Counted from the first letter of the stretch, positions 6,765 through 14,424 are shown. The stretch: 21,101 nucleotides of DNA from Chryseobacterium sp. UBA6632 (GCA_002455915.1 DKLU01000183.1:1-21101); one strand, 5' to 3'. The notes: generated by a model from the letters alone, not told the origin. Program-made: numbers and translations.

Positions 6765-7788
6765 TAGTATTATCTTTTGAGGTATTCTCAAGATTATTTA
6801 TTCTTTTTACAACGTCAGGAAGATTTCTGAAATGCACATAGCTTCTCAGATAGTCGTTATAGCTAATTGCCGGCGAACCGTACAAAGTTTCTTTATCATT
6901 AACGCTAGAATTCACGCCACTCTGAGCCTGAATTTTCACCTGATTTCCAATTTTAATGTGTCCTACAACACCTACTTGGCCTCCAATCTGGTTCCAGTCA
7001 CCGATAACCGTAGAACCTGCAATTCCTGCTTGTGCTGCAATTACATTATTCTGTCCGATTTTCACATTGTGAGCAATCTGGATTAAATTATCGATTTTAG
7101 TTCCTTTTCCAATCATGGTAGAACCAATAGTTGCTCTGTCGATGCTACAATTAGATCCGATTTCCACATCATCTTCAATGATAACATTACCAAGCTGAGG
7201 TATCTTTTTGAAACCTTCCGCTGTTGGCTGGAAACCAAAACCATCGCCACCGATCACGGTATTGGAATGGATCACACAATTATCACCAATAATACAGTAG
7301 TCGTAAATTCTGGCACCACTGTCGATTTTACAGTTTTTACCAATTTTTACGCCTTTACCTATATATACCTGAGGATAAATTTGTGTACCGTCTCCAATTT
7401 TTGCTTTCTCAGAAACGTAAGTAAACGCTCCAATATACACATTTTCACCGATCTTTGCACTTTCGTGAATAGATGATCCGTCTTCAATGCCATCTTTTCT
7501 TCCCTGCATTTCCTGATATAAATTCATCAGGATCTGAAAAGAAAGATAAGCATCTTTTACTGCAATTATGGTTGGATTATAAGTGTCTTTTGTTAAAAGG
7601 TTTTCAGAAACAATAAGAACGGAGCAGTTTGAGGTATCTAAAAAATGGGAAAATCTATCTTGTGCTATAAAAGAAAGATGCCCAGATTCCCCACCTTCAA
7701 TTGGTGAAACCCCTTTAATAAGCGCATTTTCGTCGCCTATTATTTTTCCGTCAATAAAACTTGCAATTTGCGAAGCTGTAAATTCCAT
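6757..7788 (-). CDS. lpxD: UDP-3-O-(3-hydroxyacyl)glucosamine N-acyltransferase
   Basis: LpxD N-acylates UDP-3-O-acyl-glucosamine, the step after LpxC, in the cytoplasm. From the ATG at 7788 it has 343 residues, the normal length. The N-terminal uridine-binding domain (about 1-100) is followed by hexapeptide repeats (about 105-315) and a C-terminal helix. H240 in NLIQIAHN matches the catalytic H239 of E. coli, and GGDGFGF (180-186) is the conserved acyl-binding motif. A TTG three codons upstream is not a likely start because it lies within the promoter box. The gene heads the lpxD, lpxC-fabZ, lpxA run and overlaps lpxC by 8 bases. Its ATG lies only 6 bases past a strong promoter box, so the transcript may be leaderless. 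Confidence 0.97.
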   Translation of the reverse strand: MEFTASQIASFIDGKIIGDENALIKGVSPIEGGESGHLSFIAQDRFSHFLDTSNCSVLIVSENLLTKDTYNPTIIAVKDAYLSFQILMNLYQEMQGRKDGIEDGSSIHESAKIGENVYIGAFTYVSEKAKIGDGTQIYPQVYIGKGVKIGKNCKIDSGARIYDYCIIGDNCVIHSNTVIGGDGFGFQPTAEGFKKIPQLGNVIIEDDVEIGSNCSIDRATIGSTMIGKGTKIDNLIQIAHNVKIGQNNVIAAQAGIAGSTVIGDWNQIGGQVGVVGHIKIGNQVKIQAQSGVNSSVNDKETLYGSPAISYNDYLRSYVHFRNLPDVVKRINNLENTSKDNTNE

Positions 7789-7794
7789 ATTCTG

Positions 7795-7822
7795 CAAAGA
7801 TAAGAAATTCTATAATTCGCAA
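7795..7822 (-). promoter_or_regulatory. lpxD promoter, TTG-N17-TATCTTTG
   Basis: On the minus strand TATCTTTG (7795-7802) fits the flavobacterial -7 box TAnnTTTG, and TTG at 7820-7822 sits 17 bases upstream, the consensus spacing. The lpxD ATG starts 6 bases past the box, about where transcription should begin. Confidence 0.7.
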
Positions 7823-7850
7823 ACATTTTTTAATTTTAGGATTATCAATT

Positions 7851-9086
7851 TTAATATACTTTAAGATTTCCGTTCGCGTTTTCCCTTGGAAATGTTAAGA
7901 TATATCTTGTCGTTTTATTCACAATCAAGCCTGATAAAAGCTGATCTTCCGATTCATCAAGTCTTAATTTTGTTCCGTTTTTCTGCAATAAATAAATGGG
8001 TTGTTTTTCAGTATCGTAAGGAAGAAGTTTTCTTTTAATTTCATGAACCAATTCATTTGCATTATCGATTTCTAAAATTTCGTTCCCCTTTTTTATTTTT
8101 TCTTCAATAAATTTTTCATCAAACGGATGTGATGAAATAATTGTTTTTGGTAAATTTCGCTGAATCACACATTTACACCAATAAGCCAAGACATAATCTT
8201 CAGAATTTTGCCAGAATTTCATCGCTTGAATAATATCATTATCATCCAACTGAGTGAATTTTTCTACATCTTCATCAGATGCAGCGGCTTTTCCACGATG
8301 CAAAAAATAGTTTAAATTATCAGAAGCAGGAAGCTCAAAACCCTGAGAAACGAGATATTTAGCTCTTTCTAAAATTTTCACCAAAATAAATTCCGCCAAA
8401 GCCGATGTTTTGTGATAATAAACCTGCCAATACATAAACATTCTGGCGGTCAGGAAATTTTCTATGGAATAGACTCCTTTTGCATCAATCACCAACTCTC
8501 CTTCTTCACACACATTCATCATGGAAATAATTCGCTGGGTATTAATATTTCCTTCAGAAACTCCTGTAAAAAAGCTATCACGCTTTAAATAATCAAGCCT
8601 ATCTACATCTAGCTGGGAAGAAATTAACTGATTAAAAAATTTTCTATGATATTTCCCCTGAAACATTTCAATCGCAACAGAAAGCTGACCATCAAATTCC
8701 ACATTTAACCTGTTCATTAATAATAACGAAAGATTTTCGTGATGCCAATCATCCATCAACATACTTTCGAGTGCATGAGAAAACGGCCCATGACCAATAT
8801 CATGCATTAAAATCGCCAACATCGCACCTTTTTCTTCCTCTAAAGAGATTTCAACGCCTTTCTGTTTCAATGTATCCAAAGCCGTCACCATCAAATGCAT
8901 TGCCCCCAGCGCATGATGAAACCTCGTATGCGTTGCCCCGGGAAATATCAGATTTAAAAGTCCGGTTTGCCCGATTCTTCTTAATCTCTGAAAATAGGGA
9001 TGTTCTATAATATCGAATAAAATTTCGTGTGGAATTCTGATAAAACCGTGAACAGGATCATTAATAATTTTTAGCTTATTCTGCAT
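7851..9086 (-). CDS. HD-domain phosphohydrolase (SAMHD1/dGTPase-like)
   Basis: The 411-residue protein belongs to the HD superfamily of metal-dependent phosphohydrolases. Metal-ligand motifs appear in order: TRFHH (H57 region), HDIGHGPFSH (H95, D96), HHEN (about 115-118) and DVDRLDYLKRD (about 160-170). The opening IINDPVHGFIRIP and YFQRLRRIGQ are typical of the YdhJ/SAMHD1-like branch, whose members act on dNTPs or other nucleotides; the substrate here is unknown. There is no signal peptide. In Bacteroidota this gene often sits directly before lpxD, as it does here with 62 bases between, but the lpxD promoter lies in that gap, so co-transcription is only partial. Functional linkage to lipid A synthesis is unproven. 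Confidence 0.92.
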   Translation of the reverse strand: MQNKLKIINDPVHGFIRIPHEILFDIIEHPYFQRLRRIGQTGLLNLIFPGATHTRFHHALGAMHLMVTALDTLKQKGVEISLEEEKGAMLAILMHDIGHGPFSHALESMLMDDWHHENLSLLLMNRLNVEFDGQLSVAIEMFQGKYHRKFFNQLISSQLDVDRLDYLKRDSFFTGVSEGNINTQRIISMMNVCEEGELVIDAKGVYSIENFLTARMFMYWQVYYHKTSALAEFILVKILERAKYLVSQGFELPASDNLNYFLHRGKAAASDEDVEKFTQLDDNDIIQAMKFWQNSEDYVLAYWCKCVIQRNLPKTIISSHPFDEKFIEEKIKKGNEILEIDNANELVHEIKRKLLPYDTEKQPIYLLQKNGTKLRLDESEDQLLSGLIVNKTTRYILTFPRENANGNLKVY

Positions 9087-9407
9087 TGAAAGGTCTGATT
9101 AGTAAACAAAGTTAGGAAATTTAAAACGGAACTTCAATTAAATAAATATTAAAACAGTTTTCAATTCGGCTATTCGCTGTTCTGTATCATTTTATTTTTA
9201 CTTGAAACAATTCTAAATTTAAATTGAATTTTTCTTTATAAATCCTTTCATTAAAGCATTAAAAATTATATATTCATAGTCTTTAATTGTTGAAGATAAT
9301 ATAAATTTGTTTTTAACGATTATTTAACTATAAAGCTGCGTATTTTGGCAGTTTTTAGAAAGAATTGGTCAACATTTTGATACAATAACCATGTAAAAAA
9401 AATTATT
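9087..9407. other. Divergent intergenic region, HD gene / porX
   Basis: This 321-base AT-rich gap separates divergent genes. It holds the HD gene promoter near its left end. For porX the only TAnnTTTG match is TAAATTTG at 9302-9309, about 100 bases before the ATG and without a well-spaced TTG, so the porX promoter stays uncertain. No coding region seen. Confidence 0.55.
9107..9137 (-). promoter_or_regulatory. Promoter of the HD gene, TTG-N20-TAACTTTG
   Basis: On the minus strand TAACTTTG (9107-9114) matches TAnnTTTG, with TTG at 9135-9137, 20 bases upstream. The box ends 20 bases before the ATG, giving a short leader. Confidence 0.65.
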
Positions 9408-10952
9408 ATGTCGGAAAAGATATTATGGATTGATGATGAAATAGATTTACTAAAACCTCATATCGTATTTTTAGAAAAAAAAGGTTATCAGGTAACCCCT
9501 GTTAACAATGTAAACGAGGCTTTGGAATTGATGGATTCAGAGAAATTCGCCTTAACACTTATTGATGAAAATATGCCGGGAATTTCCGGTCTTGAAGCGA
9601 TTCCTATGATCAAGGATAAAGATAATGCGCTGAAGATTGTAATGGTAACGAAAAGTGAAGAAGAGCACATTATGGAAGAAGCAATTGGTTCCCAAATTGC
9701 CGATTATATCCTGAAACCTGTGAATCCTAACCAAATTTTACTTTCATTAAAGAAAAATCTGCAACAGGATAATCTTGTGGAGCAGAAAACTATTTTACAA
9801 TATCAGCAAGAATTCAGAAACCTTTCTATGGAATTGTCTTATTTAAGAACATACCAAGAATGGGCAGAATATTATAAGAAAATCCTTAATTGGGAAATTA
9901 AATTTGATAAAGTAGCGGATAATGAATTTGCCGATCTTCTTCAAAGTCAGAAAGAGGAAGCCAATATTCAGTTTGCAAAATTTATAGAAAACAATTATGA
10001 AGACTGGTTGCAAGGGCATGATAAACCGATCATGAGCCATACACTCTTCAAAGAAAAAGTAAAACCTGAAGTAGAAAAAGACAAAGTTCTTTTGCTGATG
10101 GTTGATAATCTTCGTTATGATCAGTGGAAAGTAATTGAGCCTTTATTCACTAAATTTTACAACAAAACATCTGAGGATTATTATTACAGCATTTTACCAA
10201 CGGCAACTCAATATGCAAGAAATTCTTTTTTTGCAGGATTAATGCCTTCGGAAATCGAAAAACGTTTTCCGGATAAATGGTTTAATGATAATGAAGAAGG
10301 TAACAAAAACGAATTTGAGCGCGATTTCTTAGAAGATCAAATGAAGCGAATTGGTTTAAGTTCAAAATCAATGAAATATTTAAAAGTTTTGAATGCCGAT
10401 TTTGAAAGAAAGATTTATGACGATTTCAATCAGCATAAAAATAATGACCTATTGGTGATTGTTTACAACTTTATCGATATTTTATCTCACGCAAAAACAG
10501 ATAATCATATTGTTGACCAATTGATTCGTGATGATAAAACCTTCAGATCACTAACATTAAATTGGTTTGAAAATTCATCTTTATTAAAAATCATTAAAAC
10601 AGCTGCGGAAAGTGGTTTCAAATTGATTATTACAACCGATCACGGAACGGTGTATGTTAAAAAGCCAAGCAAAGTGGTTGGTGACAGAGAGACTTCTACC
10701 AACATTCGTTATAAGACGGGTAAAAGTTTAACGTATGACGATCGTGATGTTTGGGCAGTTACAAATCCTGAAAAACTGTTTTTACCTAAAGGAAATTTAA
10801 GTTCGAAATATATCTTCGCCAAGAATAATACGTTTTTAGCTTATCCTAAAAATTATAATCACTTTGTGAATTATTATAAAGAAACATACCAGCACGGAGG
10901 AATTTCTCTTGAAGAGTGTATTATTCCGTTCAGTATTTTAGAACCCAAGTAG
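9408..10952 (+). CDS. porX: PorX, response regulator with PglZ domain (type IX secretion control)
   Basis: The 514-residue protein joins a receiver domain (about 1-120) to a helical linker and a PglZ domain of the alkaline phosphatase superfamily (about 200-510). The receiver has acidic residues D9, D10 and E11, the phospho-acceptor D53 in LIDENMPG, T81 and K103. In the PglZ part, MVDNLRYDQW (about 229-238), PTATQYAR (about 263-270) and TTDHGT (about 408-413) look like metal-binding and nucleophile motifs. This architecture is PorX, the partner of sensor PorY, required for type IX secretion in Porphyromonas and Flavobacterium; the PglZ domain is reported to act as a phosphodiesterase on nucleotides. 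No histidine kinase gene is adjacent, so PorY must lie elsewhere. Expressed alone, ending at a strong terminator. Confidence 0.93.
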   Translation: MSEKILWIDDEIDLLKPHIVFLEKKGYQVTPVNNVNEALELMDSEKFALTLIDENMPGISGLEAIPMIKDKDNALKIVMVTKSEEEHIMEEAIGSQIADYILKPVNPNQILLSLKKNLQQDNLVEQKTILQYQQEFRNLSMELSYLRTYQEWAEYYKKILNWEIKFDKVADNEFADLLQSQKEEANIQFAKFIENNYEDWLQGHDKPIMSHTLFKEKVKPEVEKDKVLLLMVDNLRYDQWKVIEPLFTKFYNKTSEDYYYSILPTATQYARNSFFAGLMPSEIEKRFPDKWFNDNEEGNKNEFERDFLEDQMKRIGLSSKSMKYLKVLNADFERKIYDDFNQHKNNDLLVIVYNFIDILSHAKTDNHIVDQLIRDDKTFRSLTLNWFENSSLLKIIKTAAESGFKLIITTDHGTVYVKKPSKVVGDRETSTNIRYKTGKSLTYDDRDVWAVTNPEKLFLPKGNLSSKYIFAKNNTFLAYPKNYNHFVNYYKETYQHGGISLEECIIPFSILEPK

Positions 10953-10983
10953 TTTTTTTCATAGTTTATTCAATTCTGGGTTG

Positions 10984-11023
10984 AGCCGGAAAAGATCGAA
11001 AGGTTTTTTCCGGCTGTTTTTTT
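10984..11023 (+). terminator. Rho-independent terminator of porX
   Basis: AGCCGGAAAA (10984-10993) pairs with TTTTCCGGCT (11006-11015) and is followed by a run of seven T (11017-11023) on the plus strand, about 30 bases past the porX stop. Confidence 0.85.
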
Positions 11024-11024
11024 A

Positions 11025-11032
11025 TATTTTTG
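11025..11032 (+). promoter_or_regulatory. Possible -7 box for xth
   Basis: TATTTTTG matches TAnnTTTG and ends 4 bases before the xth ATG, so transcription from it would give an essentially leaderless message. No TTG is found at the expected 17-23 base spacing, where the porX terminator lies. Confidence 0.4.
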
Positions 11033-11036
11033 AACC

Positions 11037-11801
11037 ATGAGATTAATTACCTACAACGTAAACGGAATAAGAGCCGCTTTTACAAAAGATTTTTTGGGTT
11101 GGCTGAAGACTGCCGACCCGGATGTGATATGTATTCAGGAGAGTAAAGCAGGAAATGACCAGATCGATATTGATAGTCTTGAAAAATTAGGTTATCACAG
11201 TTATTGGCACTCGGCGCAGAGAAAAGGCTATAGCGGCGTCGGAATTGCGTCTAAAATAAAGCCTAATCATGTAGAATATGGTTGCGGTATAGAAAGCTAT
11301 GATAATGAAGGGAGAATCATTCGTGCGGATTTCGACGGATTTTCTGCGATTTCAGTATATGTGCCTTCTGCTTCAAATATCGAAAGGCTAGATTTTAAAA
11401 TGCAGTTTTGCCACGATTTTCTGGCTTATATTAAAGAATTAAAAAAGACCATTCCTAATTTAATTATTTCAGGAGATTTTAATATTTGTCATGAAGCGAT
11501 TGATATTCATAATCCGATCGGTTTAAAGAATGTTTCAGGCTTTTTACCGATGGAAAGAGAATGGATGACCGATTTTATTAATGAATGCGAATTAATCGAT
11601 TCTTTTAGGTTTTTCAACAACGAACCGGATAATTATACTTGGTGGAGCTACAGGCAAAATTCTCGCGAAAGAAATAAAGGTTGGAGATTAGATTATAACT
11701 TTACCAGTTATACTTTAAAAGATAAGCTTTCGAGAGCTGTTATTTTGAAAGAAGCGGTACATTCTGACCATTGCCCTGCCTTAGTAGAATTAGACATTTA
11801 A
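11037..11801 (+). CDS. xth: Exodeoxyribonuclease III
   Basis: The 254-residue protein is a full-length member of the exonuclease III/AP endonuclease family, which nicks DNA at abasic sites and trims 3' ends in base-excision repair, using Mg2+. Expected motifs are present: N7 in YNVNGIR, E35 in CIQESK, D147 and N149 in SGDFNI, WRLDY near 216-220, and the D244-H245 pair in SDHCP. This combination favours DNA repair over other members of the endonuclease/exonuclease/phosphatase superfamily. The gene starts 84 bases after porX, behind its terminator, so it is probably a separate unit, and it converges on the rlpA-like gene across a shared terminator. Confidence 0.95.
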   Translation: MRLITYNVNGIRAAFTKDFLGWLKTADPDVICIQESKAGNDQIDIDSLEKLGYHSYWHSAQRKGYSGVGIASKIKPNHVEYGCGIESYDNEGRIIRADFDGFSAISVYVPSASNIERLDFKMQFCHDFLAYIKELKKTIPNLIISGDFNICHEAIDIHNPIGLKNVSGFLPMEREWMTDFINECELIDSFRFFNNEPDNYTWWSYRQNSRERNKGWRLDYNFTSYTLKDKLSRAVILKEAVHSDHCPALVELDI

Positions 11802-11809
11802 TACAAAGC

Positions 11810-11839
11810 AAAAAGCCAACTGAGTCAGTTGGCTTTTTT
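11810..11839. terminator. Bidirectional terminator between xth and rlpA-like gene
   Basis: AAAAAGCCAACTGA (11810-11823) and TCAGTTGGCTTTTT (from 11825) form a near-perfect inverted repeat with T runs on either strand, lying between two convergent genes. Confidence 0.85.
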
Positions 11840-11857
11840 AATTTAAAATCATAAATT

Positions 11858-12229
11858 TTAATCGACAATTTCATATTCGATCGGAATTGTACCTCGGTCA
11901 ATATCTCCGATCTCATCGAACGCGGCTTTAGACATATCTAATGCTCTTGATGAATGGAAAGGTCCTCTATCATTTACCTTCACTATAACCTCTTTTCCAT
12001 TGTTCAGATTGGTTACTTTAATATTAGTACCAAACGGAAGCGTTCTGTTTGCTGCTGTAAATTTTCCGTTATCGAAAATCTCACCGCTAGCTGTTTTTCT
12101 ACCATTAAACTTATCGTGGTAGTACGATGCATAACTTGTTTTTTTCGCATCTATGGCACTGTTCTTGAAAGAATAAATACCAAAGGTTGAAATCATCATT
12201 ATGATTACGAGAATGAATCTTTTCATCAT
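11858..12229 (-). CDS. RlpA-like double-psi beta-barrel protein
   Basis: The 123-residue protein has a hydrophobic N-terminus (about residues 4-20) that looks like a signal peptide or anchor, then one RlpA-like double-psi beta-barrel: ASYYHDKFNGRKTASGE near the start, FTAANRTLPFGT in the middle and VKVNDRGPF followed by RALDMSKAAF near the end. RlpA proteins cleave peptidoglycan strands lacking stem peptides in some species and bind them in others. This one is minimal: no SPOR domain and no lipobox cysteine, so it is likely secreted to the periplasm rather than lipid-anchored. Two ATGs are adjacent (MMKRF), so the start may be three bases downstream. It is a single-gene unit with a TACATTTG box upstream. 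Whether it is an enzyme is not certain. Confidence 0.9.
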   Translation of the reverse strand: MMKRFILVIIMMISTFGIYSFKNSAIDAKKTSYASYYHDKFNGRKTASGEIFDNGKFTAANRTLPFGTNIKVTNLNNGKEVIVKVNDRGPFHSSRALDMSKAAFDEIGDIDRGTIPIEYEIVD

Positions 12230-12256
12230 GTTGAACTTTTATTGGTTTTGACAGGG

Positions 12257-12264
12257 CAAATGTA
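12257..12264 (-). promoter_or_regulatory. Possible -7 box of rlpA-like gene
   Basis: TACATTTG on the minus strand matches TAnnTTTG and ends about 27 bases before the start codon. The nearest upstream TTG is only 12 bases away, too close, so the upstream element is missing or non-canonical. Confidence 0.45.
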
Positions 12265-12295
12265 TCAGTAAAGTTCCAATGAGCCTATTTCATTT

Positions 12296-12420
12296 GTTAA
12301 AATATGTTAACAAAAAATCAATTCTATGTTAACTCCATTTGTAACTACCTATGAATAGGGCATTTAAACAACATTGTTAAAAAAAGTTAAAATAAAGGTT
12401 AAAAAGTTAACAAAATTAAC
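12296..12420. repeat. Cluster of GTTAA(C) motifs with about 10-bp spacing
   Basis: GTTAA or TTAAC occurs at 12296, 12306, 12328, 12376, 12386, 12398, 12406 and 12416; those at 12306, 12328 and 12406 are full GTTAAC palindromes. Several gaps are 8-12 bases, close to one DNA turn. It lies 67-190 bases upstream of the rlpA-like start and could be a protein-binding array, or simply AT-rich drift. Confidence 0.45.
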
Positions 12421-12544
12421 TAACTGAAGCACAATTTAAATTTCAAAATTCCAAAACCAGCTGATTATCAAGCATATCAATATTTTAGAAATTTTCATAA
12501 AATATTAAAGTTCTAGATAAGTTTATTCTAACTCTGTAAAAACA

Positions 12545-12573
12545 AAAAACCAATGAGAATCTCATTGGTTTTT
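12545..12573 (-). terminator. Terminator of the secreted-protein pair
   Basis: AAAAACCAATGAGA and TCTCATTGGTTTTT form a perfect 14-base inverted repeat about a single central base, with A/T runs on both flanks. It lies just past the stop of the 12597-13301 gene. Confidence 0.8.
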
Positions 12574-12596
12574 ATATTATTTGATTTAAAATATTA

Positions 12597-13301
12597 TTAT
12601 TTCAAATATTCTAATACATAATCATAAGTTCCTGTAGGATATACTACAGACATGCTTGGAGATCCTGTAACAGCTGATCCGTTAGTAATATCATAAGAAT
12701 AAAGCTCTCTACCATATACTGTGTTAGTTCCCGCTTTATAAATAGTGATACCATACATTGAAGTAATACCTGTTGGAGCAGGAATTGTTACACTTGTACT
12801 GTTACCTGTTGTAGTAAAAGTACCTTTGATACCGTAGATTTGAGCATTGTTAACCAATCTGTTAGTAACAGTTTCTGTAGTTAAGATATTCTCTTTAGAC
12901 GGTGAAAAAGGTCTCCACGTTCCCCCTGTTGGGTTAGTTGTTTTATTATCGTAATACCAGAATCCTTGAGAAAGAGGCTCGGAAAGTGTACCTGATGCTG
13001 CTGTACCTGAAGTAGCAGTGTTATACACAATCATACCGTCAAATCTGTTTGGGTTATTCCCTGCATTATATAAAGTTCCTTGGTTAGCTAATGTTAATTG
13101 AGTAAGATCAGCTCTCGGGAAAATAAGTCCTTTACCTAAATTAGCGGTTGAAACCGTACTAGTAGCCGAAGCATCTAAGAATGCTGAGGAAACAGGGATA
13201 CTATTATCAGAAAAAGGTTGATTTCCTTTAATTTGTGCAGACATTTGGCTTCCTAAAGAAGATACTAAGATTGCTGCAACTAGATATTTTATATTTTTCA
13301 T
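12597..13301 (-). CDS. Secreted protein of unknown function, distal member of pair
   Basis: The 234-residue product starts with a clear signal peptide (about 1-22, ending in MSAQ). The mature part is rich in Thr, Ser, Asn and Gly with few charges, which suggests an exported beta-structured protein. A central segment, GLIFPRADLTQL, then DGMIVYNTA, then GFWYYDNK and GGTWRPF, follows the same order as PRMTEDQL, NGALVYVTA, GYYYYDG and VWKTLGG in its upstream neighbour, so the two are probably distant paralogues. I see no catalytic motif and no obvious type IX sorting domain at the C-terminus (ending DYVLEYLK). It begins 37 bases after its neighbour and ends at a strong terminator. A surface or appendage protein is possible, but that is a guess. 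Confidence 0.85.
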   Translation of the reverse strand: MKNIKYLVAAILVSSLGSQMSAQIKGNQPFSDNSIPVSSAFLDASATSTVSTANLGKGLIFPRADLTQLTLANQGTLYNAGNNPNRFDGMIVYNTATSGTAASGTLSEPLSQGFWYYDNKTTNPTGGTWRPFSPSKENILTTETVTNRLVNNAQIYGIKGTFTTTGNSTSVTIPAPTGITSMYGITIYKAGTNTVYGRELYSYDITNGSAVTGSPSMSVVYPTGTYDYVLEYLK

Positions 13302-13338
13302 CTTAAATCTAAATTTTTTTTAATATATGTGTTAAATA

Positions 13339-14010
13339 TTATTGTCCACCTAGTGCATACCAGTTAGTCCCATCAGTAATAAACTCAGATCCGAACTGTT
13401 GAAGACCACTTAATGTATTAGTCTTGTAAGTAGGATTCAAGTTTGTTAAGCCTTGAAGAATACCACCTATTTCTACAATCGTCAATTTTTTACCTACCAT
13501 CGCTGCTGTAGGAGTTGGCAATTGAATTTGTCCTTGAGCACCAGCTGTAATAAGAACAATATTTCCAACATCACTAGCATTGATAGTGATTACCGCTGCT
13601 CCTGGAGTAGATCTATAAGTAGGATTTACTGCAGCTGCATTTCCTCCACCTAAAGTTTTCCAAACATTATTACCTACAGTACCATCATAGTAATAGTAAC
13701 CTGAAGCTGTAACATTAACTGTTTTAGCAGTTGTAGTACCATCAACAGCAGTAACATACACTAATGCACCATTTTGGGCGCTTGGTGTACCAGCTGTACC
13801 ATCAGCAAAAGCAGCATTTTTAGCAGCTAACTGATCTTCTGTCATACGAGGGGCTAGCAACGCGTCTGGTCTAGTAGCATCAGCAGTATTAGCTGCAACA
13901 TCTAGTGTAGCTGCCGGAGTGGTAGTATTAATACCAACTCGTCCTTGCTGCGCCTTAGAAAGCGCTGAGAAACAAACAAGCATAGTTGCTGTGAATAAAA
14001 ATTTTTTCAT
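13339..14010 (-). CDS. Secreted protein with VGINTTTP motif, proximal member of pair
   Basis: The 223-residue protein has a signal peptide (about 1-20, ending SKAQ) followed at once by GRVGINTTTPAATLDV, a motif found just after the signal peptide in many exported Bacteroidota proteins, some of which resemble phage tail-fibre heads. Next come PRMTEDQL, NGALVYVTAVDG, GYYYYDGTVGNNVWKTLGG and a C-terminal half (about 125-223) of short hydrophobic strands including GNIVLITAGAQGQIQLPTPT and FITDGTNWYALGG, which is reminiscent of tail-fibre or adhesin beta-structure. Very low charge and high Ala/Thr content. No enzyme motif is seen. It leads a two-gene unit with the 12597-13301 gene, with a long AT-rich upstream region. 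Location at the cell surface is inferred. Confidence 0.87.
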   Translation of the reverse strand: MKKFLFTATMLVCFSALSKAQQGRVGINTTTPAATLDVAANTADATRPDALLAPRMTEDQLAAKNAAFADGTAGTPSAQNGALVYVTAVDGTTTAKTVNVTASGYYYYDGTVGNNVWKTLGGGNAAAVNPTYRSTPGAAVITINASDVGNIVLITAGAQGQIQLPTPTAAMVGKKLTIVEIGGILQGLTNLNPTYKTNTLSGLQQFGSEFITDGTNWYALGGQ

Positions 14011-14424
14011 AAGTTTTTAAAGATTTTAATTACATTTTTTTCACCAATAATTTTTTATTATCATAGGATCTTACGATCCCAACTTGTGCCTAATTTAAAA
14101 ACTAAACCGTTAAATTTTAAATGCAGTAAATCAAAAACCATTCCGCTTCTGATTCCTTCACTCTTTAACCATTTAATTCTCAACAAATAGCATTTATAAA
14201 AAACTATTCTTGTTGCAAATTTATGATTTAATTTTTTAATTTCATTATTATATTATAAAAAAAACAAATAATTTTTAAATTAAAAAACATAAACAATTGA
14301 CAAACAATTAATTAACTCTACAAGTAGTTAAAACTGCAAATCATTAAATTTTATTAATATTTTAAAATCAGAAGCTTAATAATCCTGATTATCTTTAAAT
14401 TATGATAAATAGCAAACAGATTTA
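14011..14424. other. AT-rich intergenic region upstream of the secreted-protein pair
   Basis: No coding region is visible in these 414 bases, which are very AT-rich. A TAAATTTG box on the minus strand at 14216-14223 could be the promoter, giving a leader of about 200 bases, but lacks a well-spaced TTG. A short GGATC-N4-GATCC palindrome lies at 14066-14079. No convincing rimO terminator was seen at the right end. Confidence 0.6.
14066..14079. promoter_or_regulatory. Short palindrome GGATC-TTAC-GATCC
   Basis: Perfect 5-bp arms around 4 bases, GC-rich in an otherwise AT-rich leader, 56 bases upstream of the 13339-14010 start codon. It could be an operator or a leader hairpin for the secreted-protein pair; chance is not excluded. 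Confidence 0.35.

Larger units (their letters stand above)
12230..12596. other. Gene-free stretch with a GTTAA motif cluster and a terminator
   Basis: No coding region is seen in these 367 bases. The left part is the rlpA-like promoter region, 12296-12420 carries repeated GTTAA/TTAAC motifs, and the right end carries the terminator of the secreted-protein pair. Confidence 0.7.

Noticed and set aside
6832..7864. Several plus-strand frames opposite lpxD
   Set aside because: Hexapeptide-repeat genes often leave open frames on the other strand; the products look like translations of reversed repeats.
8771..9010. Plus-strand frame opposite the HD gene
   Set aside because: No start context or domain; the minus-strand gene has full HD metal motifs.
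9360..9407. Possible inverted repeat TTGGT...AACCA just before porX
   Set aside because: Only the ends pair, the inner bases do not, and no stable stem results.
14385..14400. ATAATC-CT-GATTAT palindrome as a rimO terminator
   Set aside because: A two-base loop cannot form and no T run follows on the minus strand.
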